Shown one piece after another: positions 35,977-44,123 of a stretch of 44,123 nt of DNA. Position 1 is the stretch's first letter. Each line of letters opens with the position of its first letter. The stretch is taken from contig JACDNV010000017.1 of NCBI GenBank assembly GCA_017656425.1, forward strand, positions 1 to 44,123, written 5' to 3'. The position numbers were made by a program, and so were the translations under genes. The notes beneath the pieces were generated by a model. That model searched no databases. It was not told where the DNA came from and was given only the letters and a program-made list of their open reading frames with translations. The DNA comes from Candidatus Neomarinimicrobiota bacterium. GTDB taxonomy: Bacteria > Fidelibacterota > UBA2242 > B5-G15.

Positions 35977-36981
35977 TTAATTTCCGGTCCTGATCTTCTT
36001 GATCCTTTCAATCAATGCAGGTAAAAAATCAAAGAGGTCAGCTACAATTCCAAGATCAGATACATGGAAAATTTGCGCCTCCGGATCATTATTAATTGCA
36101 ATTATATTCTCGGCTGTTTTAATACCAGCTAGGTGTTGAACAGACCCGGAAATTCCAATAGCAATATATAATTTTGGACTTATTGTTTTACCACTTAATC
36201 CAACCTGATGTGGATAGCTTACCCAACCAAGATCAACAGCATCCCTTGAAGCTCCTATAGCACCATCCAGTAGCTTTGCAAGTTCATGGACCATTTTAAA
36301 ATTATCTTCTTTTTTAAACCCCCTTCCACCAGCAACTACAATCTCAGCATCCTGGATATTTGCTCCTTCTTCCCCGATCTCTCTGAAGCCGACTCTTTTT
36401 ACCCTAGAATTCAATGTAATACCATCTATTTTAACTTTTTCAATATCCCCCTTACCTCTAAAATCTCTTTTCAAAGGCTTATTGGAATGTGGTCTAACAG
36501 TTGCTATTTGAGGTCTGGTATTAGGTGTTTTTATTGTTGCTAAAATATTTCCACCAATTGCAGGTCTTGTCTGGATAAGGTTTCCAGTTCCTTCTTCAAT
36601 GTCAAGTCCCGTACAATCTGCCGTCAAACCTGTATTACATTTAGTCGCAACTGCAGGCATTAGAGTTCTACCCATTGTCGTAGCACTGGCAATAATTATT
36701 TCAGGACTATATTTTTTTATTAACTCTACCATAACATTTGTGTAAGGTTCAGGTAAAAAATATTCTAGTCTATAGTCTTCCACAACCAAAACTTTATCAG
36801 CCCCGTAATATATCAATTCCTTAAGTTCATCATCATCAAATGATTTCCCCATTAACAAAGCCACAAGCTTGACACCTAGCTTATCTGCTAAATGTCTACC
36901 CCGTGCTAAAAGTTCAAAAGAAACAGTTTTTATATTACCATTCTTCTGCTCACCCAATATCCACACATTACCTTTATTCAT
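35977..36981 (-). CDS. etfA: Electron transfer flavoprotein, alpha subunit
   Basis: The product is 334 aa. The N-terminal half has LARGRHLADKLGVKLVALL and IIASATTMGRTLMPAVA; the C-terminal FAD domain has VVAGGRGFKKEDNFK, IGASRDAVDLGWVSYPHQVG and AIGISGSVQHLAGIKTAE, ending NDPEAQIFHVSDLGIVADLF. No N-terminal ferredoxin domain is present. With EtfB it carries FAD electrons between dehydrogenase and acceptor. It is 13 bases after etfB, with an AGAGG site. Confidence 0.95.
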   Translation of the reverse strand: MNKGNVWILGEQKNGNIKTVSFELLARGRHLADKLGVKLVALLMGKSFDDDELKELIYYGADKVLVVEDYRLEYFLPEPYTNVMVELIKKYSPEIIIASATTMGRTLMPAVATKCNTGLTADCTGLDIEEGTGNLIQTRPAIGGNILATIKTPNTRPQIATVRPHSNKPLKRDFRGKGDIEKVKIDGITLNSRVKRVGFREIGEEGANIQDAEIVVAGGRGFKKEDNFKMVHELAKLLDGAIGASRDAVDLGWVSYPHQVGLSGKTISPKLYIAIGISGSVQHLAGIKTAENIIAINNDPEAQIFHVSDLGIVADLFDFLPALIERIKKIRTGN

Positions 36982-36994
36982 AGCAGCCTCTTAT

Positions 36995-37792
36995 TTATAG
37001 TATTTCCTTTGATTTTAGAAATTCAATAAAGCTATCAACAGCTTCATTTATATCATCTTCGTCTTTAACATATACCATTTGTCCATTTCTAGCTATTTTA
37101 GGTTTGCTTATCTTAACAACTCGTGTAGGCGATCCATTTAATCCAATCTTCTTCTCATCAGCATCTATATCCTCAGGTCCCCACATTTTTATTTCTATAC
37201 TTTTTGATTTCTGCTTACCCCTTAATGTGGGTAACCGGGGATAGTTTATCTCTTTTACTACAGTCAAAAGGGCTGGTAATTCAACTTCTAATATTTCATA
37301 CCCCTCCTCAATTATTCTTTCTACAATTATTTTATCATTGTATACCTCTTTGATTGAACTAACATATGTAACAAAGGGTATATCAAGCCAGGCACCAATT
37401 CCGGGACCAACCTGACCAGTATCGCCATCTGTCGCCCTTTCCCCGCATATTATCATGTCAAAATCCCCTATCTTCCTGACTGCTTGAGCTATTGTATACG
37501 AAGTTGCCCATGTATCTGCACCTGCAAACCTTTTATCCGTTAATAAAATTCCGTCATCGCATCCCATCGCTATTGCTTCCCTTACCGCCTCCTCAGCCTT
37601 GGGTGGACCCATACTCACTACTATAACCTCACCACTATAATTTTCCTTCAAAGATATGCCCTCTTCAATTGCATATAAATCAAGTGGATTAATTATCTGT
37701 TCCACTCCTTCCCTTATCATTGTACCAGTCTTTGGATCCATCTTAACATTACTTGTCTCAGGCACTTGTTTAATCGGTACTATTATTCTCAA
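36995..37792 (-). CDS. etfB: Electron transfer flavoprotein, beta subunit
   Basis: The product is 265 aa. It begins MRIIVPIKQVPETSNVKMDP and has VSMGPPKAEEAVREAIAMG and CGERATDGDTGQVGPGIG. The DGDTGQVGP motif resembles EtfB subunits of anaerobic, electron-bifurcating systems as I recall them; this was not aligned. The start codon is TTG at 37792, with AGGAGG 7 bases upstream. It heads the operon etfB-etfA-glcD. Confidence 0.95.
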   Translation of the reverse strand: MRIIVPIKQVPETSNVKMDPKTGTMIREGVEQIINPLDLYAIEEGISLKENYSGEVIVVSMGPPKAEEAVREAIAMGCDDGILLTDKRFAGADTWATSYTIAQAVRKIGDFDMIICGERATDGDTGQVGPGIGAWLDIPFVTYVSSIKEVYNDKIIVERIIEEGYEILEVELPALLTVVKEINYPRLPTLRGKQKSKSIEIKMWGPEDIDADEKKIGLNGSPTRVVKISKPKIARNGQMVYVKDEDDINEAVDSFIEFLKSKEIL

Positions 37793-37888
37793 TTCATATC
37801 CTCCTATCTGGATTCAATATATAAAAATACCCGAAGATTAATACTTTTTTTCGTTTTTTTCATTAGACTTTTTAGAAAATTTAATTAT

Positions 37889-38017
37889 TTATTCTTTGTT
37901 TATTCTGTTTTTCATTTGCTCAACAATGGAACGCACTTCATCTAAACTATTTCTCACTCTATCAATTAATTCCTGAATTTTTGCCTCTTCTGTTCTTTCA
38001 ATTTCACCTTCGCTCAT
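37889..38017 (-). CDS. Small helical protein, 42 aa
   Basis: ATG 38017 opens a 42-codon frame rich in E, K, R and I: MSEGEIERTEEAKIQELIDR, then VRNSLDEVRSIVEQMKNRIN. Hydrophobic residues recur every 3-4 positions, as in a single amphipathic helix or coiled coil. A GGGGA lies about 8 bases upstream. It stands alone between sppA and etfB. I do not recognise it. Confidence 0.5.
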   Translation of the reverse strand: MSEGEIERTEEAKIQELIDRVRNSLDEVRSIVEQMKNRINKE

Positions 38018-38177
38018 CTATTCATCCCCGAATTTATTTTACAGCTTATATTACACCTTTTTATTTTATTTATCCTACACTTTCCCTAAAAGATTAATTT
38101 TTTTCATTTCCTGCTCAACTTATATCCAAGAACAAACATTGAAACCTATCAATATAAATATCAAGCCTCTCCTATTG

Positions 38178-40577
38178 TTACTCAATCTCTATAATATACG
38201 GCATGATCATAAAGATATTTTCATCATTATTTAACCAGAGATTGAATAAATACTCATAATGTTTCATTTTTTTCACAAAGGGATTATCAGTTAATTTATT
38301 ATTCTTAACAAACATGTCTCCAATATTCACATTCAGTAAAGACGGCCTGTGTTTTGGAAGTACTTTTATAACGGTTTCCTCCCCTTTCAAACCACCTTTT
38401 TCCTTCGCGATTTCTATCGCGGTTTTAAGATCACCAATCACGTCAACAATTCCTATATTCCTTCCGACAAGTCCACTCCATATCCTACCCTCACCGATTG
38501 CTTTTACGCTATCCTGCATTATATTTCTGCCTTCCGCCACTCGCTTTGTAAAAATTTCATAATAATCCGATATAATATCCTTTAATTTCTCTCTCTCGTC
38601 TTCAGTCAATTTCCTGAAAATACTCAGATAATCACTATATTTCCCTCTCTTAATAGTTACACTATTCACACCCATTTTATCAAAAAGTTTTTCCATTGCC
38701 AACTTTCCACCCAGTACTCCAATTGATCCTGTAACCGTATATGGTGTGGCAATAATTGTATCAGCCTGGCAGGCAATATAATAGCCACCCGAACCAGCTA
38801 CACTGGACATTGAAACTATAAAAGGTTTTCTCTTTTCACCAGTTGTCGTGAGGTAGATTTCTCTCCATATTATATCTGACGCTAGTGCTGAGCCTCCAGG
38901 TGAATCTATACGAAAGACAATTGCTTTCACAGTTTTATCTTTTCTAGCACTTTTTATTGCTTTTGCAATGGTTACAGAACCCATCATTTTCCCATCAAAG
39001 TCCTCTCTTGATTTACCCTGGCTTATAGAACCAACTGCATAAATAAGGGCGATTTTATCTCTTTGTTCTGGATAAACCCAATCCTCGTTAAAAATCTTTT
39101 TTCCTCGATATTTTTTAATCTCAACAATCTTGGGTTTTGCTCTCTTACCAATTATTTTCTTTGCAACTTCAATCACTTGATCTTCATATAGACAATCAGT
39201 AACTAATCCAACTACTTTTGCATCCCGAGCCATATAGGGACCATTGTCTATTAAGTTTTTCAACTCCTCTTTTGTAAAGTTCCGTGAAATGCTTACTTCC
39301 TCAAGATAGGTATTGAAGTAATCATCAAGTAAAGCCTCCACCATTTCTCTATACCAGATAGACATTGTATCACTTGTCAACATATCTGCTGCCGTTTTAT
39401 ATCGACCAATTTTTTCAAATTCTGCTTCTATACCAATTTTGGTGAGTAAATCTTTTATGAATATCGACGTGGTTGACATACCAACAAGCCATAATGTACC
39501 AGCAGGATTAATATATATAGAATCACAAATACTGGACAGGTAATAGCTACTATTATTAAATGACTCACCGTAATAAATAACTGTTTTCCCGCTTTTCTTT
39601 AACCTACTTATAGCTCTTCTTAACTCATACAATTTTGAATAACCGTATCCTGTTCTGTCACCTTTAAAAACGACAATTTCTATATCTTTATCTTTTGCCA
39701 GCTCATCAATAAAATCAATCAGCTGCTTTAAAGTCGGCTTTTTTTTGAAAAATAACCTTGAAGGTTCTTCATCTATTTCAGGAGGCAATTCGAATATTAC
39801 TATTTTCTTTTTTCCCCCCTTAAAAATGGTTCTGTATTCAGCATTTGTAAAGTGGATATAATCACCCATAATCTCCGATCCACCAATATTTGTAACAATA
39901 CCACCACCAAAGTTCAGTAAGTTCAAATTCAACCCACATATAATATCTTCATCTTTATGTCGATATTCTCCGAATAAACTTATACCATTTACTGGTTTTA
40001 TTTCAGCGTAAATCTTATAACTAAAATCAGATCCCTCAAAATCACCTTCTATATCTCCTGCTATTGTAAGCCAGTTTCCCAGTGGTCTTACACCAACACC
40101 TGTTGCAAAATTCATCGATTCGTAGTTTGCTTCAGTAACATTTCTTAAAACGCCACCAATTGACAAAAATTCAAAAGGTCTTTGTAAAAAGCCGATATTT
40201 ATCTCTGAGTTCAATTTTACACCAGAATAATATTTATAATTGAATCCCAGATTAAGTCCTTTTCCAACCGAGAATCCTATACCAAAATTATAAATATTAT
40301 ATTTAAATCCATAGCTTTCCATATGCTCCAAACCAAAGGCAGAATTAGCCGACATCAGTGAAAAACAAAATTTATTTCTTATATTTCCATTATGTGTTAA
40401 AAATCCAAAAAATTGAATTTCCTTTCTTATCCCGAGAGCAGACGGATTCGTAAAAATCGACAAAGCATTATCTGTTACAGCTACGGACGAAGGATATGAT
40501 GTAATATCTGCTAAAAACACCTGGGGTATAATTAAAATAAAAAATAAAGCTATTCTAGTAAATCCAAGATATCTCAT
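38178..40577 (-). CDS. sppA: SppA-type signal peptide peptidase (S49) with N-terminal barrel-like domain
   Basis: The product is 799 aa from ATG 40577, which has AAGGAAAGG upstream; the longer frame to 40646 lacks a site. A signal peptide (residues 1-22) leads to ~250 residues of short amphipathic strands (FGFLTHNGNIRNKFCFSL; LNLGFNYKYYSGVKLNSEIN; LFGEYRHKDED), like an outer-membrane or PorV-type barrel. A tandem S49 protease follows: the general base is in EKIGRYKTAAD (K394) and the nucleophile in SMSSVAGSGGYYIA (S596). Their spacing of 202 residues fits the 200 of E. coli SppA (K209/S409). SppA degrades cleaved signal peptides at the inner membrane. An attached outer-membrane-like domain is unexpected for that. 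Confidence 0.88.
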   Translation of the reverse strand: MRYLGFTRIALFFILIIPQVFLADITSYPSSVAVTDNALSIFTNPSALGIRKEIQFFGFLTHNGNIRNKFCFSLMSANSAFGLEHMESYGFKYNIYNFGIGFSVGKGLNLGFNYKYYSGVKLNSEINIGFLQRPFEFLSIGGVLRNVTEANYESMNFATGVGVRPLGNWLTIAGDIEGDFEGSDFSYKIYAEIKPVNGISLFGEYRHKDEDIICGLNLNLLNFGGGIVTNIGGSEIMGDYIHFTNAEYRTIFKGGKKKIVIFELPPEIDEEPSRLFFKKKPTLKQLIDFIDELAKDKDIEIVVFKGDRTGYGYSKLYELRRAISRLKKSGKTVIYYGESFNNSSYYLSSICDSIYINPAGTLWLVGMSTTSIFIKDLLTKIGIEAEFEKIGRYKTAADMLTSDTMSIWYREMVEALLDDYFNTYLEEVSISRNFTKEELKNLIDNGPYMARDAKVVGLVTDCLYEDQVIEVAKKIIGKRAKPKIVEIKKYRGKKIFNEDWVYPEQRDKIALIYAVGSISQGKSREDFDGKMMGSVTIAKAIKSARKDKTVKAIVFRIDSPGGSALASDIIWREIYLTTTGEKRKPFIVSMSSVAGSGGYYIACQADTIIATPYTVTGSIGVLGGKLAMEKLFDKMGVNSVTIKRGKYSDYLSIFRKLTEDEREKLKDIISDYYEIFTKRVAEGRNIMQDSVKAIGEGRIWSGLVGRNIGIVDVIGDLKTAIEIAKEKGGLKGEETVIKVLPKHRPSLLNVNIGDMFVKNNKLTDNPFVKKMKHYEYLFNLWLNNDENIFMIMPYIIEIE

Positions 40578-41072
40578 AATATTTCCCTTTCCTTTTAATT
40601 TCATCAGGTTTATTAATAATACAGATAAATATAAAATCCATGTCACAATTTTACAATGTATATGATGATTGATATTCTAATTCTATGCAATAATAGTTTC
40701 AATTTTTCAAAGACAAATTTCTAATGATTTTTATATCAAATTTTCTCCATCTACTATTTAAATGGGTTGCTGATTACACAGTTACCTTTTTCTGTTAGGA
40801 TGGCAATTTGAATGGGCTGTGTTTATTCATATAATCCACTATAGTAGAATAGTGTTGCTACTCGTTTTCACATTCCTTCCAAAAACTATCATCTTATAAA
40901 AAAATTGATTTTCATGCCTATTTCCAGGGAATTCTAAAATAAATCTACCTTATTCAAAATTTTTTAATTTAATCTAAGTAGCTCATTTGACTATTACAAT
41001 ATCCTTATAATGTCCTTCATAAAGAGTGTAAAACAGTAAGCATATACATAAGGTTAATAAACTATAAAAAAT
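40578..41072. other. Gene-free stretch, ~495 bp
   Basis: AT-rich and full of stops on both strands. I noted a short CACTAT-AGTAGA-ATAGTG inverted repeat near 40838 but no gene. It should contain the sppA promoter and the end of the nikR operon transcript. Confidence 0.5.
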
Positions 41073-41657
41073 TTATTTTAATTTAACAGCTTCAATTAAA
41101 AAGAGCCTATATGTATCAATTAGATTTAAAATCTGGAAATTCTGTGCACTAAGTTCCTCTCTTAAAATCTCTTTATCAGGCAATAAATCATCCTCCACCG
41201 GCGCACCTATTTCCATATGAATTTTATTTGTCTGTTCTCTTCCCTCAGGATGTATGATAAATAATCTACCTCTTCCCTTTAATACCCTATAATATTCAGA
41301 AAAAGCCTGCCGCCTGTTTTTAATATGTGGCACAACACAGTAGTTAACTACTACATCAATAGATTTGCTTTTAAACGGTAAAGACTCTGCAAAGGAATTT
41401 ATAACGTTAGAGCCGCTGTTTTTGATTTTTGATATTTTTAACATTTCCTTTGATATATCTATACCTACAATATTTTCAGCATATTTTCTCAATATTTTAA
41501 ATAGAAATCCATTGCCACATCCAACATCGAGAACCCAATATACTCTTTTTAGATTCAATAAATTGAAAATCTCAATAGCTCTTTTAAATCCATCCCTTTG
41601 ATTTCTAAAACTAACTGCTATATTATCAAAATAATCAATCAACTCTTTATAATACAT
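41073..41657 (-). CDS. Class I SAM-dependent methyltransferase of the nikR operon
   Basis: The product is 194 aa. Motif I is YWVLDVGCGNGFLFKILRK, followed by VGIDISKEMLKISK, FAESLPFKSKSIDVVVN and YRVLKGRGRLFIIHPEGR. It begins 12 bases after the TonB receptor gene with GGAG very close to ATG, so it is the third gene of the nikR operon. The link with nickel uptake suggests a role in making or modifying a nickel-binding small molecule, but this is inference. Confidence 0.87.
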   Translation of the reverse strand: MYYKELIDYFDNIAVSFRNQRDGFKRAIEIFNLLNLKRVYWVLDVGCGNGFLFKILRKYAENIVGIDISKEMLKISKIKNSGSNVINSFAESLPFKSKSIDVVVNYCVVPHIKNRRQAFSEYYRVLKGRGRLFIIHPEGREQTNKIHMEIGAPVEDDLLPDKEILREELSAQNFQILNLIDTYRLFLIEAVKLK

Positions 41658-41669
41658 ACTCCAATATAT

Positions 41670-43517
41670 TTATATAGAATATTTTAAACCGAAAGTAAAA
41701 TTAATTCCAGGCAATGGGTATCCATACATCATCTCATACTTTTTATCAAGCAAATTATTAACCTTTAAATTCAATATAACAGACCTAAATGGTTTAAAGT
41801 TTACACCTGCACTAATTAATAAAATTGGATCCAATTTCACATACGATGGTGGTCCATATGCATAGGGATTTTTATAACTATAAAGACCACTTATATATTG
41901 TGCATTAATCATCCCGCTTATTTTTTTGGATACCTTATAATCAAATCCACATATAATTTTTAATTCAGGACTACCAACGACATTATTAGAATATTTAGCT
42001 TTATATAATCCAATATTCAAAGCTCCCATATTTAAGTGATATTTTAGTGAAAACTCAGCTCCCTTACTTGAAAAACTTGCAATATTCACATTCTTAAAAT
42101 TTACAGTCTGAATCATATTATCAACATCTATATTAAAAAATGAAACGGTTCCAGATATAGATTTCCACCAGAAATCAGCAGAAAACTCCAGATTTTCCGA
42201 ATATTCTGGTTTTAGTCCCTTATTTGCGGGTCTAAACAAATACAATTCACTTATTGTTGGATTCCTGTATCCTTTTGAGTAATAAGCTTTTATATTTAAG
42301 TATCTATTTACACTATATATAGCACCAGCCGATGGTAGTACCAACCCCTTCTCTACATCACCATATACAAATCTTACACCTCCTTCGAGTACAAGCTTTT
42401 TCAACAACCTACCATGGATAATCCCTATCATACTATGTTCACTAATACTATAACTATTCCATGATCCGCGAAATACATCTCCACCATAATTTCTATAATC
42501 ATAACCCAAGATTAGATGATTGGAATGGTTAAAGTTATAACTTTCGGTAAGCATCAGTCCATAATTATAATCTTTTGATTTCCAGCCATCAAAAATCTTA
42601 TGATCACCATAGTTATAATGCATCTTAATTTCACTTGTAAGCTTCCCAAAATCATATTCACCTGTGATATCAAAACCACCTCTTTTTAAATCATACCAAT
42701 CTGTATCACTTGGAGCAGTTACCTGACGAGGATCATACAGATAAATATCGCTTATGTAAACATTGGAATAAATTTTGGCATTCTTTGCCCTGTTATAATG
42801 TGCTTCTAAGTTCAAAAAATTAGATTCATAAGAATCTTTGCCGGTACCTTCGAAGGTCCTGTAGCCTTCAGAGCGCCTTGTGCCCATAGAGACTGAATAA
42901 CCCAACCCATTTTTCTCAAAGGTATGGCTTAAAGCATAGTTTATTGTATTAAAGCTTCCGTAAGTAATTGGTATTGATAAATGGATACCTTCTGGATACT
43001 CATGCTTTAGTGCAACATTAATAGCGCCAGCAAGGGCATTTGATCCATACAATAATGAAGCAGGACCTTTGATAACCTCAATACTTTTCGCATTAGTCAA
43101 AAAATATACATCATGAATTGGATGTCCGAAGATCCCCATTATATCAGGTCTGCCATCGATTAATATAAGAGACCTTGTTGTTGGGAATCCACTAATCCCT
43201 CTTATAGAAATCATACCAGCAGAACCTCTACTTACTCCATACCCTATATTAGACCTGGAAGTTACGAATAAACCAGGGAATGAACTATTAAGTTCCTCAT
43301 ACAATGGCATACTGTTTTTGAACTCAATTTCATTTATTTTCTTTATATCAATTGAAATAGGTACTTCCCATTTATGATATTTCACTCTAGACGCAGTTAC
43401 CACAACTTCGGGTAAGGGATACACCTTAAGAGTATCTCTTTTTATAACCTCCTCAGAAACTAAATTACTCACAGCAATTACAAATATTAAAATTACTATC
43501 AAACTCCTATTTTTCAT
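41670..43517 (-). CDS. TonB-dependent outer-membrane receptor, probable nickel uptake
   Basis: The product is 615 aa from ATG 43517 (GGGGAGG site; the GTG before it is less likely). A signal peptide (residues 1-21) is followed by LPEVVVTASRV as TonB-box region, a plug domain (GMISIRGISGFPTTRSLILI; KSIEVIKGPASLLYGSNALA) and a barrel of alternating strands to INFTFGLKYSI. It sits between nikR and a methyltransferase with 12-base spacers. The known NikR-regulated TonB receptor FrpB4 of Helicobacter carries nickel, so nickel or a nickel chelate is the likely substrate here. No exbB, exbD or tonB is in the window. Confidence 0.9.
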   Translation of the reverse strand: MKNRSLIVILIFVIAVSNLVSEEVIKRDTLKVYPLPEVVVTASRVKYHKWEVPISIDIKKINEIEFKNSMPLYEELNSSFPGLFVTSRSNIGYGVSRGSAGMISIRGISGFPTTRSLILIDGRPDIMGIFGHPIHDVYFLTNAKSIEVIKGPASLLYGSNALAGAINVALKHEYPEGIHLSIPITYGSFNTINYALSHTFEKNGLGYSVSMGTRRSEGYRTFEGTGKDSYESNFLNLEAHYNRAKNAKIYSNVYISDIYLYDPRQVTAPSDTDWYDLKRGGFDITGEYDFGKLTSEIKMHYNYGDHKIFDGWKSKDYNYGLMLTESYNFNHSNHLILGYDYRNYGGDVFRGSWNSYSISEHSMIGIIHGRLLKKLVLEGGVRFVYGDVEKGLVLPSAGAIYSVNRYLNIKAYYSKGYRNPTISELYLFRPANKGLKPEYSENLEFSADFWWKSISGTVSFFNIDVDNMIQTVNFKNVNIASFSSKGAEFSLKYHLNMGALNIGLYKAKYSNNVVGSPELKIICGFDYKVSKKISGMINAQYISGLYSYKNPYAYGPPSYVKLDPILLISAGVNFKPFRSVILNLKVNNLLDKKYEMMYGYPLPGINFTFGLKYSI

Positions 43518-43532
43518 CACGACCTCCCCTAT

Positions 43533-43955
43533 TTAAACTCCTGGTAGCATTTTACCTGTTGAGGTAAATGTTAATTTTCCATGCTTTACACCTCTCGAAC
43601 CGATAATTCGATTCGCTATATCTGAAATCGTAGAATATCTTCCCTTAAGTATAATAACTTCTAAACAATTATCATGATCAAGATGTACATGTAAGTTAGA
43701 GTGTATGTACTTAAAATTATCATGTTGAAGATCAATTAATCTATCACTTATCTCTCTCACATGATGGTCATAAACTATTGTAAGAGTTCCTACTACTTCC
43801 ATATCCTGATCAATCTCTTGTTTTACCAGGAATTCTCTTATTAAGTCCCGTATTGCCTCGGATCTATTCGTGTATCCTTTTCCCTGTATTTCCTTATCAA
43901 ATTTTTCAAGTAAATCTTTTGGTAATGAAACCCCAAAACGAATCAACTCACTCAC
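43533..43955 (-). CDS. nikR: NikR nickel-responsive transcriptional regulator
   Basis: The product is 140 aa from GTG 43955, with GGAGG close upstream, which gives the usual NikR start (V/M)SELIRFGVSLPKDLLEKF. A ribbon-helix-helix domain follows (GYTNRSEAIRDLIREFLV), then an ACT-like domain. The nickel ligands fit E. coli NikR: HSNLHVHLDHDNC has His-x-His-x5-Cys (H87, H89, C95), and a His lies 11 residues before the first (H76). Nickel-bound NikR represses nickel uptake genes. It is the first gene of an operon with a TonB receptor, and its own promoter carries GTGTTAC repeats. Confidence 0.94.
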   Translation of the reverse strand: MSELIRFGVSLPKDLLEKFDKEIQGKGYTNRSEAIRDLIREFLVKQEIDQDMEVVGTLTIVYDHHVREISDRLIDLQHDNFKYIHSNLHVHLDHDNCLEVIILKGRYSTISDIANRIIGSRGVKHGKLTFTSTGKMLPGV

Positions 43956-43964
43956 AAAGCCTCC

Positions 43965-44010
43965 GTAACACATTTCTAAAAAATGTAACACCATTTTTAC
44001 ATACTGTCAA
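43965..44010 (-). promoter_or_regulatory. nikR promoter with GTGTTAC repeats (candidate NikR operator)
   Basis: On the minus strand TTGACA (44010-44005), a 17-base spacer and TACATT (43987-43982) make a good promoter. GTGTTAC occurs at 43991-43985 and 43971-43965, separated by 13 bases. GTGTTAC is, as I recall, the half-site of NikR operators in several bacteria, but there it is paired with inverted GTAACAC; here the two copies are direct repeats. The upstream copy touches the -10, so binding should repress. Confidence 0.65.
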
Positions 44011-44108
44011 GAAAAATATTACACCAATTACTATTTTATTTTTATTTTATATTAAATTCATACGAACCTTGTACAGTTCATTCACATGGTATACAGTTAA
44101 GGAGATTA

Positions 44109-44123
44109 ATGGGGTTGATAGGG
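44109..44123 (+). CDS. Possible gene start at the right window edge
   Basis: TAAGGAGATTA precedes ATG 44109, a strong ribosome site with good spacing, and MGLIG can be read before the window ends. It diverges from nikR, and TTGTAC/TATACA near 44069-44095 may be its promoter. Too short for any function. Confidence 0.3.

Noticed and set aside
40830-40860. CACTAT-AGTAGA-ATAGTG hairpin in the gap before sppA
   Set aside because: Only six base pairs, AT-rich and without a T-run; too weak for a terminator or operator call.
1-44123. tRNA, rRNA, riboswitch or CRISPR
   Set aside because: No T-loop-like GGTTCGAATCC blocks, no rRNA-like stretches and no regularly spaced short repeats were found on reading through; a covariance-model search could still find a structured RNA.

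Overview
The window comes from an AT-rich bacterial chromosome, most likely an anaerobic member of the Bacteroidota/Fibrobacterota-Chlorobi (FCB) neighbourhood or a related candidate phylum. The main clue is a set of secreted proteins ending in a type IX secretion (T9SS) sorting domain, with the N-Y/I-YPNPFN motif near its start and a basic KxxLLIK-type tail. Iron-sulfur ATPases, an electron-transferring flavoprotein and an old-yellow-enzyme reductase point to anaerobic redox metabolism. I cannot place the organism more precisely. I saw no rRNA, tRNA or CRISPR array.

Region 1 (1-18.1 kb) is a polysaccharide-degradation island aimed at pectin and related plant polymers. It holds two almost identical tandem PL1 pectate lyases, a third PL1 pectate lyase with a frameshift, two DUF1593 (Sde182-type) proteins of which one has a broken signal peptide, a GH31 glycosidase, a divergent GH78 alpha-L-rhamnosidase and a secreted CotH-kinase protein. 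There is no SusC/SusD pair. The island also carries IS256-type transposase relics, a decayed gene with several stops, and repeats. It looks partly eroded, or the assembly contains indel errors.

Region 2 (18.7-20.8 kb) holds two overlapping family 4-like glycosyltransferase genes directly after an IS relic.

Region 3 (20.8-34.3 kb) is an iron-sulfur and metal-cluster region in two parts. One operon (26.8 down to 21.8 kb) encodes two MinD-type ATPases with inserted ferredoxin domains, an Mrp/NBP35 ATPase, a radical SAM protein, an FmdB-type zinc ribbon, a metallo-beta-lactamase-fold protein and a methyltransferase. The other (33.6 down to 32.0 kb) encodes a DUF5320 protein, two NifX/ORP-like proteins and a dicluster ferredoxin, next to a fur gene. 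Three 7-1-7 Fur boxes (26884, 33682, 34201) lie in front of the two operons and of fur. The gene set recalls the Desulfovibrio orange-protein (ORP) system, here apparently under Fur control. Between the two parts lies a redox group: SLAC1/TDT transporter, OYE-type reductase, thioredoxin-glutaredoxin fusion, an orphan GroES, a nonsense-interrupted small Cys protein and a methyltransferase. A 34-codon ORF rich in cysteine sits just upstream of this group.

Region 4 (34.5-37.8 kb) is etfB-etfA-glcD, the order of electron-bifurcating lactate dehydrogenase operons. Region 5 (37.9-40.6 kb) has a tiny helical ORF and an SppA protease with an added N-terminal barrel-like domain. Region 6 (41.1-44.0 kb) is nikR, a TonB-dependent receptor and a methyltransferase in one operon, with repeated GTGTTAC motifs overlapping its promoter. 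This suggests NikR-controlled outer-membrane nickel uptake.
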